Below are positions 1 to 12,000 of a DNA stretch of 64,000 nucleotides, in pieces. The DNA lies in assembly GCA_007922305.1 (NCBI GenBank), contig ML677348.1:20989263-21053262 (forward strand), in the 5' to 3' direction. How positions within the stretch are numbered: position 1 is the first letter of the stretch; each line of letters starts with the position of its first letter. Made by a program: the position numbers and the translations under genes. Origin of the DNA: Dermatemys mawii. Lineage: Eukaryota > Chordata > Testudines > Dermatemydidae. Under the pieces are notes generated by a model. It did not search any database, had not been told where the DNA came from, and saw nothing but the letters and a program-made list of their open reading frames with translations.

Positions 1-2010
1 TGTTCCAAGGCTTTAATATCCTTGCAGTTATGAAGGTTTTCCTAATGTCTAACTTAAATCTCTCTCACTGGAATTTAAGTCCATCATTTCCTGTCCTGCC
101 CTCAGTGGTTAAGGAGAACAATTTATCACCCGTCTCTCTATAACAACCTTGTACATATTTGAAGACTTATGTCCCCCCTCAGTCTTCTCTTTTCCAGACT
201 AAACAAACCTAATTTTTTCAATCTTGCCTTGTAGGTCATGTTTTCTAAACCGTTCCACCTTTTGGTTGCTCTCTTCTGGACTTTCTTCACCTTGTCCACA
301 TCTTTCCTGAAGTGTGGTGCCCAGGCCTTGTCAGTGCAGAGTAGAGTAGAAAAAATATTTTTCGTGTCTTGCTGACAACACTCCTGATAACACATCCCAG
401 AATGATGTTCACTTTTTTTTTTTGCAAAAGTATTACATTGTAAGCTCATACTTAGTTTGCAATGCTTTAGAACTCCCAGAAGCTTTTCTGTAATACTGCT
501 CCTTAGGCAGTCATTTCCTGTTTTGTATGTGTGCAAATGATTGTTCCTTCCTAAGTGGAGTACTTTGCACATGTCTTTATTGAATTCACCTTATTTATTT
601 CAGATCATTTCTATAGTTTGTCAAGATCATTTTGAATTCTAATACTGTCCTCCAAAGCTCTTGCAACTCCTCCCAGTTTGGTATCTTCCACAAAACTTAT
701 AAGCGTACCATCTGTGCCATTATTCAAATAATTTATGAAGATATAGAATAGAACTGGACCCAGGACAGATCCCTGCAAGATCCCATTCGATATGTCTTTC
801 CAGTTTGACTGCGAGCCATTGATAGGAGTCTCCCTTGTGAAAGCTGGTCTTTTGTGTACTTTTACCTTATACTATAAGTATGGCCCTATCAATTTCATAG
901 TCACAGGATTTTAAAAATCATAAATTTCATTATTTGAGCTATTTAAATCTGAAATTTCATGGTGGTGTAATTGTAAGGATCCTGACTCAAAAAGGAGTAT
1001 TGTGCATGTATGGGAGGGGAGGGGAGCGGAGCGGGGGACGCAAGGTTATTGTACAGGAGGTTGCAGTACTGCTACCCTTTCTTCTGCACTGCTGCTGACG
1101 ACGGTGCTGCCTTCAGAGCTGGGCAGCCAGAGAGCAGCGGCTGCTAGCCAGGCGCCCAGCTCTGAAGGCAATGCAGAATTAAGGGTAGCAATACTAGGAC
1201 CCCCGCCCCCTACAACAGGCTTGCAATCCCCTTTTGTAAAATCTGCCTTCTTGAAATCCATTGTCTTTATTGTGCTGTTTTCCCTTATACCATTTCTTAG
1301 AACTGTGAAATCTCTCCTTTCATGATCACTTTCACCCAAGCTGCCTTTCACCTTCAAATCTCAACCAGTTCCTACCTATTTGTCAGAAACAAATCTAAAA
1401 CAGGTTCTCCCCTACTTGCATTCTCCACACCTCCTGCCATAAAAAGTTGTTTCCGATGCACTCCATGAACTTGTTGGATAATCTATGCCCTGCTGTTTTT
1501 CCCAACAGATGTCTGGGTAGTTGAAGTCACCCACCACTCCCAGACCTGTGCTTCAGATGAGTTTGTTAGTTGTTCTAAAAAGCTTCATTCATTTCTTCTT
1601 CCTGATCAGGCGATCTGTAGGAGACCCCTACCATGACATCAACCTAGTTTTTCACCCCTTTAATCCTTACCCAGAGACTTTCAACAGGTCTGCCCCCAAC
1701 TTCAATCTCAATCTCAGTGCAAGCATATGCATATTTGATATAAAAGGCCACACTGCCTCCCTTTTTCCCAGCCTGTTCTTCCTGAATAAGCTCTACACTT
1801 CTATACTAATATTCCAGTCAAATGAATTATTCCACCAAGTCTCTGTGATGCCAGTTATGTCATAATTGTGACTACTCACTAGTATTTGTAGTTCTTCCTG
1901 TTTATTCCCCATATTTCCTGCATTAGTATACAGACATCGAAGACCTTCATTAGATTCCCCTCTATATTCCCTCTTGTCTCTCTTTTGTCCCTGATATGAT
2001 TATACTATAA
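1..2010 (-). mobile_element. CR1-type LINE, decayed and interrupted
   Basis: Minus-strand reading gives pieces of a CR1 ORF2 in order. Endonuclease words lie near 1500-1640 (YRSPDQEEEMNEAF, then DFNYPDICW) and near 1230-1357 ([21 protein letters not shown]-like). Reverse transcriptase words lie at about 1-815 (SVLGPVLFYIF, DTKLGGVARALEDSIRIQND, VLHLGRNNHLHTYKTG, KKLGLFSLEKRRLRGD). Frames change and stops occur, so it is a dead copy. A palindromic repeat interrupts it at about 835-1225. The left end runs off the window. Confidence 0.85.
835..1225. repeat. Palindromic repeat inside the CR1
   Basis: Sequence unrelated to CR1 separates its endonuclease and RT parts. The GC-rich half is a large imperfect hairpin: arms at about 1068-1124 and 1154-1194 (CTGCCTTCAGAGCTGGGC against GCCCAGCTCTGAAGGCA, with outer TACTGCTACCC against GGGTAGCAATA). 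The left half is AT-rich. It resembles a repeat I associate with turtle genomes, but I cannot name the family. Confidence 0.6.
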
Positions 2011-2265
2011 TCACATTATATACAGAGTCCTGGACACATTTTACTTTGTGTCAAGACACAACTTCCAAATTCGTTGACCTCTAAGTGTCCTTATAACTCT
2101 GAGCACTCCTGAGAGCCTAAAAGCTGTGGGCAGATGACTGAGTACCTCAACAGTATACTCATGCATATATTAATATTAAAGGTGAATTTCAAAGCAAAAA
2201 AGTGAGCTTTTATGTACAAAGATGGACTCTATTCCCCTCCACCCCGCCTGTTTATTCATTTAAAA

Positions 2266-2654
2266 CAGAGGTTCTCAAAGAACGGTATGTGTACTCCTGT
2301 GGGTGCACAGAGGTCTTCTAGGAGTACATTAACTCATCCAGATATTTGCCTAAAATGCAGTAGCCAAGTCCTTACAAACTAAAATCTCATACCAGCAATG
2401 ACTTGGTTATACTGCTCTATATACTATACACTGAAATATAACAATATTTATATTACAAGTGATTTATTTTATAATTATATGGTAAAAATGAGAAAGTCAG
2501 CAATTTTTCAATAATAGTGAGCTGTGACACTTATATTTTTATGTCTAATTTTGTAAGCAAGTAGTTTTTAAGTGAGGTGAAACTTGGGGGTATGCAAGAC
2601 AAATCAGACTCATTTAATGAGTAAGAAGTCATCTGGAAAGGTTGAGAGCCACTG
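2266..2654. mobile_element. hAT-type non-autonomous element
   Basis: 389 bp with terminal inverted repeats CAGAGGTTCTCAA and TTGAGAGCCACTG, flanked by a perfect 8-bp duplication ATTTAAAA (2258-2265 and 2655-2662). An 8-bp duplication and a CAG-G-TTCTCAA terminus are typical of hAT elements. No transposase. Confidence 0.85.
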
Positions 2655-5600
2655 ATTTAAAATACTGTATGTCCTGAATTTCTTTGTTTTGCTCAAGGAC
2701 CTTGGCAAGATCTTTGGAGAATCTTTTCCTGACACTCAACATTCCCTCACCATCAACTGGGGGCTGGAAAAGCTGCAACCCAGGACTCAACCTCCTGTAA
2801 AATTATCATCCTCCAAATCACATTGCATGTTTGCACCTTCATGCTACACTTGTCTCAAGGTCAGTCATGAAGCTTAGTGAAATATGGTTCTGGAGTTCCT
2901 TCAGCACTACCACTAAACAGCATGCCACCTATTCCACTGAAAGCCCTCTGCTGTTTAAACATGTCTAAAATCTTCCCCTTTGATCACCCTCTTGTACTGA
3001 AACAGCATTCAGCCTATACCAGATGATCCCCTTTTCCTCCAGAAACATCTGTTAATGTGACTGGAATAACATGAGAAATGCTACTCTGTGGTGTGGGTTA
3101 GTAGGCGTAGGAGCTGCCAGGAAAGGGCTAGAGCTTAACAGCAATCTGTTCAGAAAGCAATTCATTGCAAATGTTGTATTCCTATTGCTGGATTCTCCAG
3201 AGACAGTTAGGCTATATAAGAACAATCAACATACATGCAAATGTTAGAAAGTGGGGAATGTCCTTCTGGGCACTTTTACAGCATATGGTTCCTAGACAGA
3301 CTCTTGATCTATTTGGGCTTTGGCATCCTGCTACCTACTCATACAATCATATCTACCTACCACTGATCTTTGTTTCCAACATTTTTTCTCTCTCACTCAC
3401 ACTCTTAGTAAAACACAGCAAACTCTAAACACTTTCTCTCATTTAAATTCTGAAACACAATGCATTTTTCACAAAGTATAGCAGTAAATTCATCAATTGC
3501 CATCCATGCTTAGTAAACCTGAATTCTCTTATCAATTACAAGCCTCATACCAATATACTTGATATTTAAGTGAATGAGATTTTATATGCGTAGAAACTAA
3601 TGTTTGTTTATTAAGATTTATGAGATCTGACCCTTTGCTTAACCCTCTGTGAAAACATGCAGTATACAACGTTAGTCAAATGGTGCCAAAAATCTATAAC
3701 AAGCCTGCAATATTAGCAGAGAAAGTTTATATTTCACTGAAAGCTGCAAAGAGAAAAACAAATGTAAACCCTTACTCACAGAGGTGATACGTGTGCCAGG
3801 GGAGGGGGAAAAGGGGCAGTTGGGGGTCACATACCTCTCCCCCCTCCACACCAGATTTCTCCCAGGGTTCATATGCCTTGCCATGTAACCCACTGCATAC
3901 CACCAGAACTTTTAAATTGTGCCCCGACACTATCAACAGTTACATATCATCTCTGCTTACTTACTAACATTAAAACAACAATTGTTGTTACCCAGTAAAC
4001 TGACTGCAACTTAGCAAGGGAATTCAGAGTGAAGATTATTGCCTCATCTGAGCTTGTCACACTGTGCTGTGGCATTCAAGGGATCTCATGTTAATACACT
4101 TCTCCTTGGATATTTTTATGGCAATGGATTTTTTTTTTAAAGACCCAATTAAAAGCAGGCACCTTCCTCTCCCTTCCCCCAAAAGGCCACTTCTGGACAA
4201 CTCTGATTATGAGTGCATCAAAGGATCGCTAACATCTCCCTCAACACTCCACATGCAGACTGCATACGTTTAGACACAATATTCTCATGACAGGGAGACA
4301 TGCCGTCTGATTTCTGAAACTAATCTTTTTAGCCCACAATATGCAGCCATTCTAATATTATCATGAATATTTACAAGACATAAGTTTATGATAGCAGTTA
4401 CTGTGCATTAATAAACTGTAAAAGCTGGCCAATTTAATATTTTTAAAATACAGACCTACTTAATAACACTGTGTATTACAAAATTTAATTTTAACAGTAA
4501 TTCATTGTAATTATGAGAACAATCCTCCCTCCCAATCCCGCTTCAAATTGCAGAAAGGGGAAAAAACACTGTTTTGCTGTCCTACACATAGAGTCAGACA
4601 AATGGTTTTCTTCACATTCTGAAAAAGGAATCCTTTCATAATTTAAAAACTTTGTATTCAAGTCTCATCCCAAAGTAAAAACAAAACTAAACATGTTTTA
4701 GATTCCTGAAAGAAAACCTTAAAATAAAATGCCCTCAGAGCATTAGTTATACTGTCATGTTGGCAAAAATACGACAACATTAAGTAATGTACAGTTTTAT
4801 GTTTGTAGTTTTATATTTTACTGCATTAAAAACTAGTCTGTATACAAACTAATTCCTCATAATGAAGGCCAATTTTTTGAAATGAAATTGTCTTTAATTA
4901 CATCAGATATATTTTTAACATACTGGAACAGATTCTGATCTAAATTGCATCAGTGTAAATCTAGAGTAACTAAATGAGTTATTAACTCCTAATGAGTTAC
5001 TCCAGTGTAATTTTTATTAGAATATGGACTACTGGCATTCTCTACAGAAACCTGAAAATGTAAAACCGTAAACTTTCTTGAGTTTACTCTATCTCATTAT
5101 TTCACATTTCTACAGTGATATTTTAACATTGCAGTTAAACCTCACTCAATTTGCATTTTGCTAATCTGCACATTCATAATTTACACACATGAAATGGTCT
5201 CCTCTCTTTACATCTCAGAAAAAATGTAAGAGTGCTGAGATGAGATCTCATATTACCAATTTATTTGACAAAATGTACTATAAAATATGTAATAATATAG
5301 TATAAAGTATAAATACTTAAAAGTAAACTAAGCTTTCAAAATAAAAGCACCAAGTAAAATACAGTTATCACTCTTTAAAAACTTGCTAATTTTTCCTTAT
5401 AAAAACCTAATATCTACTTACTGTACTTACTAGTTATTCTCTATAGGAAATAAAAGGAGGTATTGAGATTACTGTAAATACTCTTATCTATCTATGACAA
5501 AACAGGCATTCTTTCAGAAATGAAATATTATCCATTTTGTTATACATTATACTTGTTTTATTGTTCAGTTTTCTAATTTACAAAATTTAGTCATTTCTTA

Positions 5601-5929
5601 ATGGGCCTTCTAGTCATGAGGGGAATTAGACCCCAATCCAGCAATGCCTTTAATCACAATAGTCTCACTAAAAACAGTAGGACTATAAACTCATGAATAT
5701 CTCACATGAACACCTTATGGGACAATTCATGTGCTTAAAGCTAAGAGCATGCATAAGTGCACTGTTGAATCAGGGTGTAAATGTTCTTCTGTAATAGTTC
5801 ATAAAATAAGACATGAATAATTTTCGCTATTTATAAAATAAAGAGTCTTGGACTGTAAAACAACACACAATTTATGCTTTTTGGTATGTTTTAGGTCACA
5901 TGATAATGATGGACATAATTAAAAATTAC

Positions 5930-6007
5930 CTCTGGTATACCCAGTTTCCTACATGCATCCAGAAAGTTTTCCACATTCCTCCTACATTTGGCCATGCTAA
6001 GTTTAGG
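5930..6007 (-). CDS. LRCH1: LRCH1 exon: CH domain continued
   Basis: 78 bp, exactly 26 codons, phase 0 on both sides: PKLSMAKCRRNVENFLDACR, KLGIPE. This is the helix of the CH domain that follows the PSPAV turn. Acceptor TTTTCAG, donor GAG|GTAATT. The remaining CH residues and the C-terminal tail should follow at lower coordinates or beyond the window. Confidence 0.96.
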
Positions 6008-9000
6008 CTGAAAATATAAGAAAGCACAGATTAGTGTGACAGAAGCTAATAATGTACAGTAGTCATCATAAAATTCTGCCTATTAAGTGATGTTTCTACT
6101 GATGCTGCAATATTTAGGGGAGACTCTTCCTGAAAAAATAAATTAGGAAATGGTAAACAACAGATTGACCAACATTTAATAACTGACATACTGAACTGCC
6201 AACGTACTAGTCTCCTAGTTCCACGATGTCTCCCTGCCACCACGGCAGTAACCTCTATGGTACTGACAAGGGATCAACAGCAGTGGAGGAGGCTCGTGCA
6301 CTCTGTAAGCCTCCAAGGGGATGTCTATTCTCTAATTAAACATCCATGGCTGGTTTGTGTCAACTGACTTGGACTCACAGAGCTTGGGCTATGGAACTGT
6401 AAAACTGCAGTCTAGATGCTTGGGCTGGAGCCTGAGATCTGGGACCCCATGAAGGGGGAAGGTCCCAGAACCTGAGTTCTGGCCCGAGCATCTGCACCAC
6501 AATTTTACAGCCCCACTACCTGAGTCACCTAAGATGGGCCAGCCAAAGCTATTTAATTGCAGTGTAGATATACCCCCAACTCATGCTGTGACCCATCTCA
6601 GCAGCTGGTCAGAGGACACTCTCAGATAGCATCTTTTTGGAGATTTATAGGCTAAGAAATAAAAGCATGGAAGCCTTTCCATTGCCATCGTGTGTTTTTG
6701 TAGCTGGCCTGGTTTTCCTTCATTTCTATTTCTCTGTGTTTTGCAATTCTGCTAATAATGCAGTTATTTGAGTTGGGTAGATGTTCTCCTTACTAATGCA
6801 TGTTATTAATAGTAGGAATTTTTAGTAATGATGTTCACATTGCATCACAGACACTGAGGTGGAATTTGCTTCGATGTTCTTCTGAAATGTGCTACATATC
6901 ATAAAAGTTCCCTTCTATGCTCTCTTTTCTTCTTCTCAATATCAGCTTTTCTCTATGTCACTCTCATCCAGCTCAGCTGCACTGAGAGTCTCCCCTTTCA
7001 ATCACTGTCTCTTAATTTCCATTTGATGACCATGTAGTGACTGCCCCACTCAGCCTATACACTCCCAAATCAGGCCTCATTTACGCAAAGACATTCAGGA
7101 AAGTGAAAATGAATTAAAGTGATGAAGTTAATATGCATAAATAAAAACATGTTAAACCCTTATGTGGATGCTCTCATTCAGAATTAAAGTGGCCTTAGTT
7201 TGTTGCAGCTTAATTTTTCAGGAAGTCACTTTACAAACATGCAGCTTTTCGATACATTTGCTTTTGTGCATGTCCAGTCTCTAGTTGTGAAACTGGGAGT
7301 GCAGCCAACTCACTGCTGGGCTCAGTCTGTGCACATGAAAGTCAGGCTTGCAAGGTTCTGAAAATCTGTCCCCTCTAATAATCATGTGCAGTGGAAGACT
7401 GGCTTATCTGCAAGAAGTGGTAATACTTCTCTAACGAGAATTTTACAACCCAAACATCTCAGGCTGTTGTAGGATGTGTATAAAGGGAATCATAGTTCTT
7501 TCACGTTTAATTTTTGAATATTATGAGAACTTGATACATGATTTCAACATACATTAAGAACAGTTGTATAAACTCTATAATGTCGTTTCTATATTTTTTA
7601 CATTGGTTCTTTTATCATATTGATTTTTAATTAAAAACCTTCCAATTCATTTTTACAATTACTGCCTTAGTATGTTAGAAATTCAAAGATTCCTATAATA
7701 TGATGCCTTCTTTGTCCTATTTGTCTGACTCAAGACTATCTTACAGTGGCATTCTGTGTCACGAAAGAAATCCATCATTTCCCTACTTTAACAGAAAGAA
7801 GTGATAATAATATTCCTGACCTTTAAACTGAAAACTCATCAGCATCAAAAGAGACATTAGCTGCCTAGCATTCTCCAGAACATTTTTTGCTCAAGGTTAA
7901 CTATGTATCAGCAAGACCTGTAAGTGTTTTGTAAAACATTAAGGACAACCTTTTAGCCTTGGAAATTCAGGTCTTGTCTACTCTGCAATCAAATGTGACA
8001 TGACAAGAATCAAGTGGTCTTAAACCAACAACTGAAAATATAAAATGAGGTCAAAATTAACTGTTATCACTCAAAAAAGAGATCTTGGAGTCACTGTGGA
8101 CAGTTCTCTGAAAACGCCCACTCAATGTGCAGTGGCAGTCAAACAAGCTAACAGAATGTTAGGAATCATTAGGAAAGGGATCGATGATAAGACAGAAAAT
8201 ATCATATTGCCTCTATCTAAATTCATGATATGCTCACATCTTGAATACTGCATGCAGATATTGTAACAATATGGCTTTTCTGTAGCCATGTTGGAGCCCT
8301 GAACCAAAGCTGCCTTCTACAGCCAGACTGAAGCAGCAGCAGCCATTAGCTGTAGGCCTGGGGTCACATACTCACGTTCCATCTAAAATGTATTTAAAAG
8401 ATTCACACCAGGCTGTGAGGAGGGGACTTTGCTCCCCACTGTCACCAAATAAAGAAACAGATCTCAAGATGGGTAAAGAAAACGTAAGTAACACCATTCT
8501 GTCTGGCAAGAAACTGTTTATCAGTAGAGAATGTTGTGGAATCCTCATTGTATGATCATTGTCATTATACATTCCTATTGTTTGACACTGTGATCTCTGG
8601 TTTCTAATTGTTTCTGTCTGCTATTTAATGAATTTTACTAGGTGTAAATCAGTTAAGGTGGTGGGGTATGATTGGTTAGTAAAATTATACATAAATAATT
8701 GGTTAAGGTATAGCTAAGCAAGTTTCAAGTTTCATTATACAGTAGACTCTCGATTATCCAGGATGATAGGGAAAAAGTTAATCCTGGTTAATAAAATCCC
8801 ATCCATAGGAAATATGGGGGAGGGGCGGAGGTTGGTTCATCAGCCCCCTGCGCCGGGGGCAGGGGGTGTTGGTTCCCTGGCTGCCCTGCGCCCTGGTGGG
8901 TTTTTTGTTGTTGTTGTTGTTGTTGTTTTTGTTTTTTTTGTGTTTGGGGCGGCAACAAAGGCAGAGCCAGCCCTGCGAGTTACGTGTATTTTTTTTTACA

Positions 9001-12000
9001 TTCTGGTTAAACCACATCCTGGTTAACCCAATCCTTTATAATCGAGAGTCTACTGTATAAACTGGGGTCCAAAAAGGAGATCAGGAGAGAAAAGAAGATC
9101 GGAAATAATTGAAGTAGAAAGAAGGAGGAAAAAGGCTGGAAAAAGACCAAAGGAGACAAGGAACCCCTAAGGAAAAGAACTCACCTCCAAGACCCAGCCT
9201 AAGATAAAACCTGCCAGGATTTTTCTGCACGAACGTGACGTGCAGCAGCTACGATCTAGAGACTGACCTTACCTGGCCAACAGGGGAAGCCTGCTGCCTA
9301 TACCAGGATTGGTGAGCATGACACTATATATTTCGCATGTGTATTCTGCTTGTTTGGGAATTGTCAATAAATAGAAGATAAGAATATTACTGTGTGAGGC
9401 TCTTTCAGTGGCTACAGATCCTGCCAACCCGCAGGAAGAGGTGCCCTGAGCCCTAGGAATTAGGTAAGGGTGGCTGTATAAATTAACAGGGTTGTACCTT
9501 GAGCCCTAGGAACTGGGTAAAGGTGTGTGTTCCTACAGTGTGGAAGGGATAGAGAAATTTGTGCGAGTAACAATATGGTTACAATTTGTGCGAGTAACAA
9601 CATGGGCACACCATAACAGATTGAAAGGTCACCATCTTGCAGCAAAAAAACTTCAAGACCAGACTGCAAAGAGAAACTGGAGAGCTGAAATTCATTTGCA
9701 AATTTGATACCATCAATTTAGGACTGAACAAAGACTAAGAGTGGCTAGCTAACTACAAAAGCAGTTTCTCCTATCTCGGTATTCACACTTCCAGATCAGC
9801 TGCTAAAAGAGGACCTCATCCTCCCTGATTAGAGATAACAATCTGGTTCAGCCTGATTGGACTAACCTTGTTACCTCTAACCTGGTCCTTGCCTCTTATT
9901 TATTCCTGCCTCTGGATACTTCCACTGCATGCATCTGACAAAGTGGGTATTAGCCCACGAAAGCTTATGCTTCAATACTTTAGTTAGTCTTTAAGGAGCC
10001 ACAGGACTCTTTGTCAATATGGTCTCCCTATCACAAAAAAGATATAGTGGAATATTGGAAAAGGTACAGGAAAGGGCACAAAAAATATTAGGGTTATGGA
10101 ACAGAATCCATATGAGGAGAGATTAATAAGACTGGGACTTTTCAGCTTGGAAAAGAAACGATTAAGGGGAGATATGATAGAGGTCTATCAAATCATAACT
10201 GGTGTGGAGAAAGCAGATAAGGAAGTGTTATTTACCCCTTCTCATAACACAAGAACTAGGGTCACCACATGAAATTAATAGGCAGCAGGTTTAAAACAAA
10301 CAAAAGGAAATATTTATTCACACAATGCACAAACTGTGGAACTCTTTGTCAGAGGACATTGTGAAGACCAAGACTATAACAGGTTCAAAAAAGAATTAGA
10401 TAAATTCATGGAAGATAGCCATTGATGAACCTATTAGCTCTGAAGTGTCCCTAGCCTCTGTTTGCTGGGAATGGGCGACGGGATGGATCACTTGATTACC
10501 TGTTCTGTTCATTTACTCTGAAGCACCAGGCATTGACCATGGTTGGAAGACAGGATACTGGGCTAGACGAACCATTGGTCTGACCCAATATGGCCGTTCT
10601 TATGTTCTTACGAAAAAGACTCATTTTTTTAGCCACTGTTGAAAACTCCTTGTTTTTTGTTAAAATGTATATTCTTAAAAGCCTTAGCAGATCACCTTTA
10701 CATCAGCATGCCTCTCTCAGAATTAAAGATAAGGTTTTATTTACTGACCATTTAGACAGAGGTACACTCAGAAAAATCTGCACAAACTTTATCATATTTT
10801 GAAAAGACAGGAAACATCTTTAGAATCAAAGTGACATCAGAAATCTAGAACAGAAATGTCCCCACTAAAGGAAACCAAGTCTTCCATAAATTCAGAGAAA
10901 ATCCAAAAGAAAGTTGAAAAGAAAAGGAAATTAAAGTGTACACAAGTAGATTCGGTACAAAAAATCCTTGATGGCCCTGGTTCTGCATATGCCCTAGTGT
11001 CTTCGGGGAGAGAAAGCTTGCAGAACTAGGTCATATGTTTCTCTTCTGTCCTGTCTGTGATGAAAAATGAGTTGTTTCCGTATTTAACCCCCCACCACCA
11101 CCAAATTTGCTATATAGGATTGTTATTAACTCAAATTGCTAATTTCATTGTAGCATGTTTCCCACATGTTTAGAGTGCTCCACTTTAGAGCTGTGGATAT
11201 AGGCATCTGCAGATGTGGATATCCGTGGACCATTTTTGTGGATCCACGGATATACGCATCCACATCTGCATTATAAATCATACTGTATGCTATGACAGAA
11301 CACATTAACAATTCACCAGGAAGTGGAGAACTGATTTTTACAAAAGTATCCACTTGAACAAAATCTTGTCAAGAGGATAATGATCACCTGCTACAACATA
11401 AACGGCAAGGCATTTATGGAAAAATCTGACCACCTGCAATCTAGATGGTATAGACAACAAACCTATCATGAGCTTCAGCCAGTCACAGACCAGTATACTC
11501 ATAAGAAAAGAGAGAGACGTGTATATGTTTTTTTAAATAGCTCCAGCACTTAATTTTTATGAAGATTTGAGTAAATGCCAATCTGAACTAGAAAAAAAAG
11601 GTCCACATTTGTAGGAGTGAACACTACTCACCATCCACTGACCTGTTTTTCAGAAGTAGATTTTATTTGATAATTAAGCTTTAGTTTTTCTTTTTGTTTA
11701 AAAAAATATTTGACTTACGACTGCTGGGGAGGGTACATGGATACTTCCCACAGATCGAGGACGAATGTGATTGACTAAATGACAGAGAACAACCCCATCC
11801 ATAAGAGCAGACCCCAAGTCTTCAGGCAAACAAATCTTTAGTCTCATTTCAATGTTCTGTAAAAGAAGAACAAATAGGTCACCACTTTTACACAGTTATA
11901 AAAAAACTACCTCCTCCAAAAGCAAATATCCATATTCTCTATCACATAGCCATGCCTTTTTCCTGTCCTACCCACTATTCCAGTGAATCCACATCCAATT

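Larger units (their letters stand above)
1..5929. other. Last-intron or 3' flank, no exon found
   Basis: I looked on the minus strand for the rest of the CH domain and the tail of LRCH1 and found neither. The stretch holds a minus-strand CR1 (1-2010), a palindromic repeat inside it, a hAT element (2266-2654), and a palindromic GGAGTTACTC-type repeat near 4930-5035. From 2700 to 4900 and 5040 to 5929 I see only AT-rich, unannotated sequence. Since the exon at 5930 ends in a good donor, this is most likely intron. Confidence 0.6.
8040..10608 (+). mobile_element. CR1/L3-type LINE 3' end, split by an insertion
   Basis: Plus-strand pieces of a non-LTR retrotransposon. 8040-8262 encodes RT C-terminal words (KRDLGVTVDSSLKT, QCAVAVKQANRMLGIIRKG, HLEYCMQ). 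The rest resumes at about 10013 (KVQERAQKILG..., LGLFSLEKKRLRGDMIEVYQ) and runs through the 3' tail ending near 10608. The same family occurs at 37400-38507. About 1.75 kb of other elements splits it. Confidence 0.85.
6008..11718 (-). other. LRCH1: LRCH1 intron, 5.7 kb
   Basis: Between the two CH-domain exons. Contents: palindromic repeat (6320-6590), LINE copy split by an LTR-like element (8040-10608), and a palindrome at 11195-11285. From 6600 to 8040 and from 10610 to 11190 I see no gene or recognisable element. Confidence 0.8.
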
